Assembly: GCA_947424995.1 (NCBI GenBank)
Contig: CANDYO010000129.1
Location: 1 to 5,822, forward strand
Direction: 5' to 3'
Source: Rickettsiales bacterium
GTDB taxonomy: Bacteria > Pseudomonadota > Alphaproteobacteria > Rickettsiales > CANDYO01
Length of the DNA: 5,822 nt
The translations under genes were made by a program, and so were the position numbers. The notes under the pieces were generated by a model that ran no database searches, was not told the origin of the DNA, and was given only the letters and a program-made list of their open reading frames with translations. Shown piece after piece: positions 1 through 5,701 of this stretch; within the stretch, counting starts at the first letter, position 1; every line of letters starts with the position of its first letter.

Positions 1-51
1 CTATATTAAATTGAACAAAGCAAACCACGTGTTTGTTTTCTTGTGGTTCAC

Positions 52-69
52 TAGTATTATATAATACTA
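52..69. repeat. 18-bp perfect palindrome
   Basis: The sequence TAGTATTATATAATACTA is identical to its own reverse complement over all 18 bases, with no spacer. It consists only of A/T apart from one G and one C. It could be a binding site for a dimeric regulator or a relic of a terminator or repeat. Nothing nearby decides between these. In AT-rich DNA such palindromes are less surprising than in balanced DNA, but a perfect 18-mer is still uncommon. Confidence 0.6.
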
Positions 70-76
70 TACAAAA

Positions 77-100
77 CCGTTGATAAGTTTTTATCAAAGG
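77..100. repeat. Small hairpin, 7-bp stem with 4-base loop
   Basis: TTGATAA at 80-86 and TTATCAA at 91-97 are perfect inverted repeats around the loop GTTT. CC at 77-78 and GG at 99-100 extend the stem across a G/A mismatch. No T-run follows on the plus strand, so it is not a clear intrinsic terminator for a plus-strand gene. It sits between the 18-bp palindrome and the palindromic element that starts near 112. Confidence 0.45.
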
Positions 101-111
101 CGTCCATACCA

Positions 112-231
112 TCACCCTTAGCCGAAGGCCGAGGGTCCAGTTGAATTCTTTTTACTTGCTGCGATAATTAAAGGTTTTTAAGAGATTTAAACTGGATTCT
201 CAGCCTGCACTACGTTTGGCTAAGAATGACG
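112..231. repeat. Degenerate palindromic repeat element, upstream copy
   Basis: The outer arms are CTTAGCC (117-123) and GGCTAAG (218-224), with further matches outside (TCA at 112-114 against TGA at 227-229). The inner arms, 131-142 and 190-201, pair over 12 positions with two G-T pairs (GAGGGTCCAGTT with AACTGGATTCTC). The right end, read on the minus strand, is CGTCATTC, close to the CGTCATCC that opens the two repeats downstream. The layout of arms about 120 bp apart with nested stems resembles the interspersed palindromic elements common in Rickettsiales genomes. The copy looks decayed. I cannot assign it to a named family without a search. Confidence 0.55.
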
Positions 232-333
232 AGTTTGGCTTAAGGCAATGATAATAAACATGGCGGTACGATTGCTACAAAACTTTTTCAAAAACAATAG
301 CCTTAGGACATATTCTACACAATTAATCGTTTA

Positions 334-362
334 TTAACCATATCTTGATATTTTAATATAGA
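334..362 (+). promoter_or_regulatory. Weak candidate promoter for nuoG-nuoH-nuoI
   Basis: TTAACC at 334-339 (4 of 6 matches to the sigma-70 -35 box) and TATAGA at 357-362 (4 of 6 matches to the -10 box) are separated by 17 bases. A transcript from here would have a leader of about 105 bases. In such AT-rich DNA similar matches arise often by chance. An alternative -10 is TATAAG at 450-455, which has no good -35. This is a guess based on position and spacing. Confidence 0.2.
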
Positions 363-475
363 TTAAAGTTCATAATAGCTTACCTATACGCTTAAAAGCC
401 TATTGAATTAAATGGCATCTTAGAGTAAATATAGATGACTTTAAAATTTTATAAGACGTAACTCAAGAGACACAA

Positions 476-2530
476 ATGCCAAAACTTACTATTGATGGAC
501 AGGAAGTAATAGTTGAAGAAGGAACTACGGTTATCCAAGCTTGTGAAAAATTAGGCATTGAAATTCCAAGATTCTGCTACCATCCTAGGCTTGCTATTGC
601 TGGTAACTGCCGGATGTGTTTGGTGGAAATGGAAAAATCGCCTAAGCCGATTGCTTCTTGCGCTCAACCAGCTATGGATAACATGATTATTCATACTAAT
701 TCTCCTATGGTTAAAAAGGCTAGAGAAGGAGTGATGGAATTCTTACTGATCAATCATCCACTTGACTGCCCTATCTGTGACCAAGCAGGAGAATGTGACT
801 TACAAGATCAAGCAATGGCTTATGGCAAAGGTGATAGTCGTTATAATGAAGAAAAAAGAGCAGTTGTTGAGAAAGAATTTGGTCCCTTAGTTGAAACTAA
901 TATGACTCGCTGTATTCAGTGTACTCGTTGTGTGCGCTTTATTACTGATATTGCTGGGATTCCAGAAATTGGTGCTGTCTATCGTGGTGAAGAGATGCAA
1001 ATTGCAACTTATATTGAAAAAGCGGTTTCTTCTGAGCTTTCAGGTAATATTATTGATTTATGTCCAGTAGGAGCATTAACCTCTAAGCCTTATAAATTTA
1101 AAGCAAGAAGCTGGGAATTAGAGAGTATTGAATCAATTGATGTATTAGATGCAGTTGGTAGTAACATTAGAATAGATGTACGTGGCAAAGAAGTAATGCG
1201 AATTTTACCTCGCCTTAATGAAGATGTTAATGAGGAATGGATTTCCGATAAAACTCGTTTTGCTTACGATGGTTTACTTAAGCAAAGACTTGACCGTCCA
1301 TATATAAAACGCAATGGAAAATTGGTTCAAGCAACATGGCAGGAAGCTTATAAAGAAATTGCAAGTAAGTTAAATTCACTTAAAGCTAATGAAATAGCTG
1401 CAGTAGCAGGTGATTTAGTAGATATTGAAGCAATGTTAGCGTTAAAAGAATTATGGCAAAAATTAGGTAGCAATCATTTAGATTGTCGCCAACATCAGCA
1501 AAAATTAGACAATAGCAATAGAGCTAATTATTTGTTTAATACCAGTATAGCTGGAATTGAAGATGCTGATTTTTGCTTAATAATTGGGGCTAATCCACGC
1601 AAAGAGGCTTCTATTCTAAACGCTAGAATAAAAAAGGCTAATTTTGCTGGTCATCTTGAAGTGGCTTTAATCGGTGAAGAAGTGGATTTAACTTATAAAT
1701 ATGATTATTTAGGTAAAGAGCTTGAAATTTTGCAGGCTATTGCAGCTGGCAGCCATCCAATTGTAACAAAATTAAAGCAAGCAAAGCGCCCAATGTTAAT
1801 ATTAGGCAGTCAAGTTTTGAGTCTCGATGATGCGGCTAGCATTATAATTTTAGCTAAACAAATTGCTGAAAAATATAATATGATTTCTGAAAACTTCAAT
1901 GGCTTTAATATATTACATAGATCAGCTGCTATAGTTGGAGGATTAGATATAGGTTTTGTTCCTGGGAAAACAGGTTATGATATCAAGGAAATCTTGGATT
2001 ATGCTGAAAAAGATCAAATAAAACTTGTCTATCTTCTAGGTGCGGATGAAGTTGATATGAGCAAATTTAAAAACAGCTTTGTTATTTACCAAGGTCATCA
2101 TGGTGATAAAGGAGCTCATGCAGCTGATGTTATATTACCAGGCTGTGCTTATACTGAAAAAGATGCAACTTATGTTAATTTAGAGGGACGAGTACAACGC
2201 ACTTACAGAGCAGTATACGCACCAGGTGAAGCAAAGATTGATTGGCAAATTATCACCGAGCTTGCAGATGAAGTGAATAAATCTTTAGGCTATAAAACTT
2301 TAGCTGAGATTAGAACGAAGATGGTTAGTGCAGCTCCTCATCTTGCTAAGATTGGTCAAATAGAAAGAGCGCCATGGATAGTAGAAAATAATCAAGCTAA
2401 GTTGGTTACTAAACTTATCGGATATGATCATCAAAACTATTATTTAACTGATCCAATTTGTAGAGCATCAATTACTATGTCCAAGTGTGCAAGTTTATTC
2501 GGCGAGGTGAGTCATCAATGCAAACCATAA
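476..2530 (+). CDS. nuoG: NADH-quinone oxidoreductase subunit G
   Basis: This is the large iron-sulfur subunit of complex I, in the peripheral arm on the cytoplasmic side; it passes electrons from the NADH/FMN module towards NuoI. The 684 residues begin with a plant-type ferredoxin domain whose C34, C45, C48 and C62 fit cluster N1b. Next comes the His-Cys3 site H94, C98, C101, C107 (N3), then C146, C149, C152 with distant C196 (N4). The rest is the molybdopterin-oxidoreductase-like domain without an active site, ending in the typical YYLTDPICRAS region (655-664). The cysteines that bind the extra N7 cluster in E. coli (around residues 228-263) are absent, as in mitochondrial NDUFS1 and other alphaproteobacteria. 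Length is normal. The ATG at 476 is preceded by a modest AAGAGA (465-470) 5 bases away, and its product opens directly on the ferredoxin fold. The last 13 bases overlap nuoH. Confidence 0.97.
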   Translation: MPKLTIDGQEVIVEEGTTVIQACEKLGIEIPRFCYHPRLAIAGNCRMCLVEMEKSPKPIASCAQPAMDNMIIHTNSPMVKKAREGVMEFLLINHPLDCPICDQAGECDLQDQAMAYGKGDSRYNEEKRAVVEKEFGPLVETNMTRCIQCTRCVRFITDIAGIPEIGAVYRGEEMQIATYIEKAVSSELSGNIIDLCPVGALTSKPYKFKARSWELESIESIDVLDAVGSNIRIDVRGKEVMRILPRLNEDVNEEWISDKTRFAYDGLLKQRLDRPYIKRNGKLVQATWQEAYKEIASKLNSLKANEIAAVAGDLVDIEAMLALKELWQKLGSNHLDCRQHQQKLDNSNRANYLFNTSIAGIEDADFCLIIGANPRKEASILNARIKKANFAGHLEVALIGEEVDLTYKYDYLGKELEILQAIAAGSHPIVTKLKQAKRPMLILGSQVLSLDDAASIIILAKQIAEKYNMISENFNGFNILHRSAAIVGGLDIGFVPGKTGYDIKEILDYAEKDQIKLVYLLGADEVDMSKFKNSFVIYQGHHGDKGAHAADVILPGCAYTEKDATYVNLEGRVQRTYRAVYAPGEAKIDWQIITELADEVNKSLGYKTLAEIRTKMVSAAPHLAKIGQIERAPWIVENNQAKLVTKLIGYDHQNYYLTDPICRASITMSKCASLFGEVSHQCKP
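2504..2510 (+). promoter_or_regulatory. Ribosome binding site that sets the nuoH start, inside nuoG
   Basis: GAGGTGA lies 7 bases before the ATG at 2518 and is the best Shine-Dalgarno match in the window. It sits within the nuoG coding sequence. It favours 2518 over the in-frame GTG at 2485, which would add 11 residues unlike known NuoH N-termini. Its position allows translational coupling of nuoG and nuoH. Confidence 0.75.
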
Positions 2531-3549
2531 TCGATTTATTCCTAGAATATTTTCCCATAGTATTTTTTATCGTTCTTAAAATATTAATGATAACTATTCC
2601 ATTAATTTTAAGTGTAGCTTATTTGACCTATGCTGAGCGTAAAGTTATTGCTGCCATGCAACTTCGCCTAGGGCCCAACGTAGTTGGTCCATTTGGGCTT
2701 CTGCAGCCGATTGCAGACGCCGTTAAATTAATGTTTAAAGAAATAATATTGCCACAAAAAGCAAATAAGATTCTCTTTATTATGGCGCCGATAATAACTT
2801 TTGTCTTGAGTTTAGTGGCTTGGGCAGTTATTCCAGTCAGCCATGGCATGGCGCTAGCCAATATTAATGTTGGGATGTTATATTTGTTGGCAATTTCATC
2901 ACTGGGAGTTTATGGTATTATTATTGCAGGTTGGGCGAGTAATTCTAATTATGCATTTTTAGGAGCTATTCGTTCTGCTGCTCAAATGATTTCTTATGAA
3001 GTTTCAATGGGATTGGTGGTGATCACCGTACTTTTAAGTGTGGGGTCGCTAAACCTTACTGATATTGTTATTAAGCAACAAGCGATGCCTTGGTATATTC
3101 AGTTATTGATGTTACCGATGGCGGTGATTTTCTTTATTTCGATTCTAGCTGAAACTAACCGTTTACCATTTGATTTGCCAGAAGCTGAAGCAGAATTAGT
3201 TGCTGGTTATAATGTCGAATATTCTTCAATGCCGTTTGCATTGTTTTTCTTAGGTGAATATGCCAATATGATTCTAACTAGCGCAATGATGACTATTTTA
3301 TTTTTAGGTGGTTGGTTGCCTCCATTTGGAATAGAGTTTTTAAATTTTGTTCCAGGTATTATTTGGTTTATAGCTAAAATATGCTTTGTTTTATTTTGCT
3401 TTTTGTGGGTGAGGGCAACCTTTCCACGATACCGTTATGATCAATTAATGCGACTTGGTTGGAAAGTGTTCCTCCCAATTAGTTTATTTTGGGTGGTGCT
3501 TATTTCATCGATATTATTTTTTAACAATTTATTACCAGAGATCAATTAA
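2518..3549 (+). CDS. nuoH: NADH-quinone oxidoreductase subunit H
   Basis: NuoH (ND1 in mitochondria) is the membrane subunit that joins the peripheral arm to the proton-pumping arm and forms much of the quinone pocket. From the ATG at 2518 it has 343 residues, normal for the family. About eight hydrophobic segments are visible, near residues 10-33, 85-105, 120-140, 155-178, 192-210, 240-263, 278-298 and 316-336. Family signatures are AERKVIAAMQLRLGPNVVGP (39-58), the acidic loop AETNRLPFDLPEAEAELVAG (211-230) followed by YNVEYS, and RATFPRYRYDQLM (299-311). The charged loops contain the conserved acidic and arginine residues linked to quinone binding. The gene overlaps nuoG by 13 bases in another frame and ends 4 bases before nuoI, so the three are almost certainly co-transcribed. 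An upstream GTG at 2485 is less likely as the start. Confidence 0.97.
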   Translation: MQTIIDLFLEYFPIVFFIVLKILMITIPLILSVAYLTYAERKVIAAMQLRLGPNVVGPFGLLQPIADAVKLMFKEIILPQKANKILFIMAPIITFVLSLVAWAVIPVSHGMALANINVGMLYLLAISSLGVYGIIIAGWASNSNYAFLGAIRSAAQMISYEVSMGLVVITVLLSVGSLNLTDIVIKQQAMPWYIQLLMLPMAVIFFISILAETNRLPFDLPEAEAELVAGYNVEYSSMPFALFFLGEYANMILTSAMMTILFLGGWLPPFGIEFLNFVPGIIWFIAKICFVLFCFLWVRATFPRYRYDQLMRLGWKVFLPISLFWVVLISSILFFNNLLPEIN

Positions 3550-3553
3550 GGTT

Positions 3554-4039
3554 ATGTATTTTAAATCTACATTTAAATCGTTATTTTTATGGGAATTACT
3601 TTCGGGGATGGTTCTAACGTTTAGGTATATATTTAAGCCAAAAGTTACCATTAACTATCCTTATGAGAAAGGCGAGCTTAGTCCTAGATTTCGGGGTGAG
3701 CATGCTTTAAGACGTTACCCTAGCGGAGAAGAGCGTTGTATTGCTTGCAAACTATGTGAAGCAATTTGCCCTGCTCAAGCGATAACCATTGAAGCTGAAG
3801 AGCGCGCAGACGGGAGTAGACGGACTACTAGGTATGATATAGATATGACTAAATGTATTTATTGTGGTTTATGTCAAGAAGCTTGCCCTGTAGACGCTAT
3901 AGTTGAGGGACCAAATTTTGAATTTGCTACTGAAACCCACGAAGAATTACTCTATAATAAAGAAAAATTGCTCCAAAATGGCGATATTTGGGAAAAAGAA
4001 TTGGCCTTGAGGATTTCACAAGATATACCATATAGGTAG
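3554..4039 (+). CDS. nuoI: NADH-quinone oxidoreductase subunit I
   Basis: NuoI (TYKY/NDUFS8 in mitochondria) is a ferredoxin-like subunit carrying clusters N6a and N6b, which hand electrons on towards N2 and quinone. The 161-residue product has two classic 4Fe-4S motifs: C62, C65, C68, C72 (CIACKLCEAICP) and C101, C104, C107, C111 (CIYCGLCQEACP). Between and around them are typical alphaproteobacterial/mitochondrial stretches such as SPRFRGEHALRRYPSGEERC (43-62) and PVDAIVEGPNFEFATETHEE (112-131). An amphipathic N-terminal part (about 1-30) would contact the membrane arm. The start at 3554 gives the usual family length; the frame is open further upstream but those residues read through nuoH and are unlike NuoI. 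AAGG (3548-3551) is only 2 bases from the ATG, so initiation may depend on coupling to nuoH translation. No nuoJ follows. Confidence 0.97.
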   Translation: MYFKSTFKSLFLWELLSGMVLTFRYIFKPKVTINYPYEKGELSPRFRGEHALRRYPSGEERCIACKLCEAICPAQAITIEAEERADGSRRTTRYDIDMTKCIYCGLCQEACPVDAIVEGPNFEFATETHEELLYNKEKLLQNGDIWEKELALRISQDIPYR

Positions 4040-4057
4040 GGAAAAGTAATGTCAGGA

Positions 4058-4189
4058 AAGCGTCATCCCTGACGAGGAAAAATTAGGCAAAGCCTAGTTT
4101 TAACGAGATCGGGGATCTCGTGAGGAAGAAAACTCCTGAGATCCCCTGGCAAGCTATGCTTCTAGCATAGCTTGCCAGGGATGACGCTT
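4058..4189. repeat. 132-bp palindromic repeat element with nested hairpins
   Basis: Perfect 13-base arms AAGCGTCATCCCT (4058-4070) and AGGGATGACGCTT (4177-4189) bound the element. Inside are three stem-loops. Hairpin A pairs 4079-4088 with 4092-4101 (AAAATTAGGC with GCCTAGTTTT, one G-T pair, loop AAA). Hairpin B pairs GGGGATCTC (4111-4119) with GAGATCCCC (4138-4146), continued by AGGA/TCCT (4123-4126 and 4134-4137) after a 3-base bulge. Hairpin C pairs 4144-4160 with 4164-4180, 17 perfect base pairs around a TCT loop. B and C and the outer arms share bases, so alternative folds compete. An 8-bp stem 4103-4110/4114-4121 also competes with B. It fills most of the nuoI-cysS gap and has no coding capacity of note. 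It resembles rickettsial palindromic or MITE-like elements. As RNA it could slow or end nuo transcription, but no T-run follows. Confidence 0.85.
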
Positions 4190-4200
4190 CTTACCATAAA
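4172..4200 (+). promoter_or_regulatory. Candidate cysS promoter, -35 box in the repeat arm
   Basis: TTGCCA at 4172-4177 matches the -35 consensus at 5 of 6 positions. CATAAA at 4195-4200 matches the -10 consensus at 4 of 6, with the ideal 17-base spacer. Transcription would start near 4207, giving a leader of about 8 bases. This fits the lack of any Shine-Dalgarno sequence in the A-rich stretch before the cysS ATG. If real, the repeat element supplies the -35 box. cysS might instead be read through from nuoI. Confidence 0.3.
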
Positions 4201-4214
4201 TAAAAAATAAAATT

Positions 4215-5582
4215 ATGAAATTATATCTATATAACAGTCTAAGCAAAACAAAAGAGCTTTTTAAACCGATAGACCCTGAACATATAAAAATGTATGTGTG
4301 TGGTCCTACAGTTTACGATTATCCTCATCTAGGTAACGCTTTAGCGGTGGTAATATATGATGTGTTGTTCCGAGTGTTGCAATTAATTTATGGTGCTGAT
4401 AAGGTTATTTATGTTCGTAATATAACGGATGTTGACGATAAAATAATTAACGCGGCCATAGAGCAAAAAATTACAGTTACCGCATTAACCAGCAAAATTA
4501 CTAAAATTTTTCAAGAAAACATGAATGAGCTCAATTGCTTAGCTCCAAGTTTTGAACCAAAGGCTACTGAACATATCCCTGAAATGGTTAGTATTATTGA
4601 AAAATTGATTAAAAATGAATGCGCTTATATCAGTGATGGTCATGTCTATTTTAGAGTGCATAAATTTCCTCAATATGGTGCTTTATCAGGTCGTCATATT
4701 GATGATTTGATTGCAGGATCTAGAGTAGAAATAGCTGAAATAAAAGAAAGACCAGAAGATTTTGTCTTATGGAAACCAGCTAAAGAAGTTGATTATTCTT
4801 TTGATAGTCCATTTGGTTTAGGACGCCCTGGTTGGCATATTGAATGTTCAGCAATGAGTAGTAAATATTTAGGCGATAATTTTGATATTCATGGTGGTGG
4901 TATAGATTTAATATTTCCCCATCATACCAATGAGATTGCGCAAAGCTGCTGTGCAAACCCTGACAGTAAATATGCCAATTATTGGGTTCATAATGGTTTT
5001 TTAACCGTTGATGGTGAAAAAATGAGTAAGTCGCTTGGTAATTTTATTACTACCGCAGAGCTTTTAGAGCAAGGAATTAGTGGAGAAGTTATTCGCTATG
5101 TTTTACTTTCTTCTCATTATCGTAAACCCATTGACTGGAATCATAAAGCATTAAGTGATGCTAAAAAGGCCTTAGATAGTTTTTATCGAGTTTTGCAACA
5201 TTCTAATTCGGTAATAGAGCAGGTACCACAAGAGTTTTTAAGCGTTTTATTAGATGATCTTAATACTCCTCAAAGCTTTGCTATTTTACATGAATATGTG
5301 AGTATGTTTCACAAAAACAATAATCCTAATGAAAAGCAGTTAATAGCCACAAAACTTAAGTCTTGTGGTCAATTGTTAGGAATATTACATCAAGACCCAC
5401 ATGCCTGGTTTACCGATGTAAACATTAGCCATGCATATATTGAAGAGCAGATCTCTATGCGTAAGGCAGCTAAGCTAGCCAAAAATTGGCAATTAGCCGA
5501 TCAAATTCGTGATCAACTAAAAGAATTAAATATAATTCTTGAAGATAATTCAGATGGTAGTTGCAGCTGGCGGCGAGAATAA
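4215..5582 (+). CDS. cysS: Cysteine--tRNA ligase
   Basis: CysRS joins cysteine to tRNA-Cys using ATP, in the cytoplasm. It is a class I synthetase. The 455 residues (E. coli enzyme 461) show the HIGH-type motif HLGN at 38-41 within CGPTVYDYPHLGNA (29-42) and the KMSKS loop exactly at 269-273. The four zinc ligands that select cysteine are present: C29, C211, H236 and E240, the counterparts of E. coli C28, C209, H234 and E238. RPGWHIECSAM (204-214) and HGGGIDLIFPHHTNE (226-240) are family signatures. The C-terminal third is the helical DALR-type and anticodon-binding region, with RKAAKLAKNWQLADQIRDQL (416-435) typical. The ATG at 4215 is chosen because MKLYLYNSLSKTKELF is a standard CysRS N-terminus, although no ribosome binding site is visible. 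The protein looks complete and functional. It has no functional link to complex I; the neighbourhood appears incidental. Confidence 0.97.
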   Translation: MKLYLYNSLSKTKELFKPIDPEHIKMYVCGPTVYDYPHLGNALAVVIYDVLFRVLQLIYGADKVIYVRNITDVDDKIINAAIEQKITVTALTSKITKIFQENMNELNCLAPSFEPKATEHIPEMVSIIEKLIKNECAYISDGHVYFRVHKFPQYGALSGRHIDDLIAGSRVEIAEIKERPEDFVLWKPAKEVDYSFDSPFGLGRPGWHIECSAMSSKYLGDNFDIHGGGIDLIFPHHTNEIAQSCCANPDSKYANYWVHNGFLTVDGEKMSKSLGNFITTAELLEQGISGEVIRYVLLSSHYRKPIDWNHKALSDAKKALDSFYRVLQHSNSVIEQVPQEFLSVLLDDLNTPQSFAILHEYVSMFHKNNNPNEKQLIATKLKSCGQLLGILHQDPHAWFTDVNISHAYIEEQISMRKAAKLAKNWQLADQIRDQLKELNIILEDNSDGSCSWRRE

Positions 5583-5630
5583 TTTTTGGTAATCGTTTAG
5601 GAAGTGGTTTTTAGTTAAGGCAACCAAGGT

Positions 5631-5695
5631 CGTCATCCTCTGAGGCTCAAGCAACGCCTAGCTTAGGGGGATCCATGATTACCTCAGGCGCTTGA
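5631..5695. repeat. Short or decayed copy of the palindromic repeat
   Basis: It opens with CGTCATCC (5631-5638), as at 4061-4068 in the larger element. It continues with matching blocks in the same order: CTGA...GAGG-like bases, GCAACGCCTAG (5651-5661) against GCAAAGCCTAG (4087-4097), and GGGGATC (5667-5673) against GGGGATC (4111-4117). Its own inverted repeat pairs TCAAGC-aac-GCCT (5647-5659) with AGGCGCTTGA (5686-5695), 10 base pairs with a 3-base bulge. CCTA-GCT-TAGG (5657-5667) can form a small competing hairpin. The right-hand half of the full element, including hairpin C and the closing GGATGACG, is missing or unrecognisable. Confidence 0.6.
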
Positions 5696-5701
5696 TTTAG
5701 A

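Larger units (their letters stand above)
1..475. other. Non-coding region upstream of nuoG
   Basis: No convincing gene lies in these 475 bases on either strand. Forward frames are interrupted early, and the only open reverse frame is short and crosses a palindrome. The first half holds inverted repeats (an 18-bp palindrome, a small hairpin and a degenerate palindromic element, listed separately). The stretch from about 232 to 475 is AT-rich and shows nothing recognisable beyond a weak candidate promoter and a loose inverted pair, TAAGGC at 241-246 with GCCTTA at 300-305. nuoF, which precedes nuoG in many bacteria, is not here, so nuoG probably begins its own transcript. The region may also hold the 3' end signals of a gene outside the window. 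Confidence 0.75.

Noticed and set aside
1..112. Minus-strand frame open from an ATG at 112 to the left edge (37 codons)
   Set aside because: It runs through the 18-bp palindrome and a hairpin, has no visible ribosome site and a product with no recognisable features. Chance is more likely, though a gene extending left cannot be excluded.
112..231. tRNA or small structured RNA gene
   Set aside because: No cloverleaf, T-loop or CCA-type end is visible. The pairing is explained by long inverted arms typical of a palindromic repeat.
2485..2517. Upstream GTG start for nuoH
   Set aside because: It would add 11 residues unlike NuoH N-termini and has no ribosome site as good as GAGGTGA before the ATG at 2518.
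2628..2861. 77-codon open frame on the minus strand
   Set aside because: It lies wholly inside nuoH opposite the most conserved part of that protein (AERKV...GPFGLLQP), has no recognisable product and is a shadow of the real frame.
3455..3553. 33-residue N-terminal extension of nuoI
   Set aside because: These codons overlap the nuoH coding sequence out of frame. NuoI homologues begin close to the Met at 3554, giving the usual length of about 160 residues.
4103..4180. Intrinsic terminator after nuoI
   Set aside because: Strong stems are present but no run of T follows any of them on the plus strand, so I record them as repeat structure and only mention possible effects on transcription.
4058..4189. 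CRISPR or toxin-antitoxin/defence locus
   Set aside because: There are no regularly spaced identical repeats, and the neighbouring genes are housekeeping genes. The inverted repeats form one element.
5583..5630. Terminator after cysS
   Set aside because: There are T-rich runs (TTTTT at 5583-5587 region and near 5608) but no stable stem precedes them; only a 5-bp pairing could be found.
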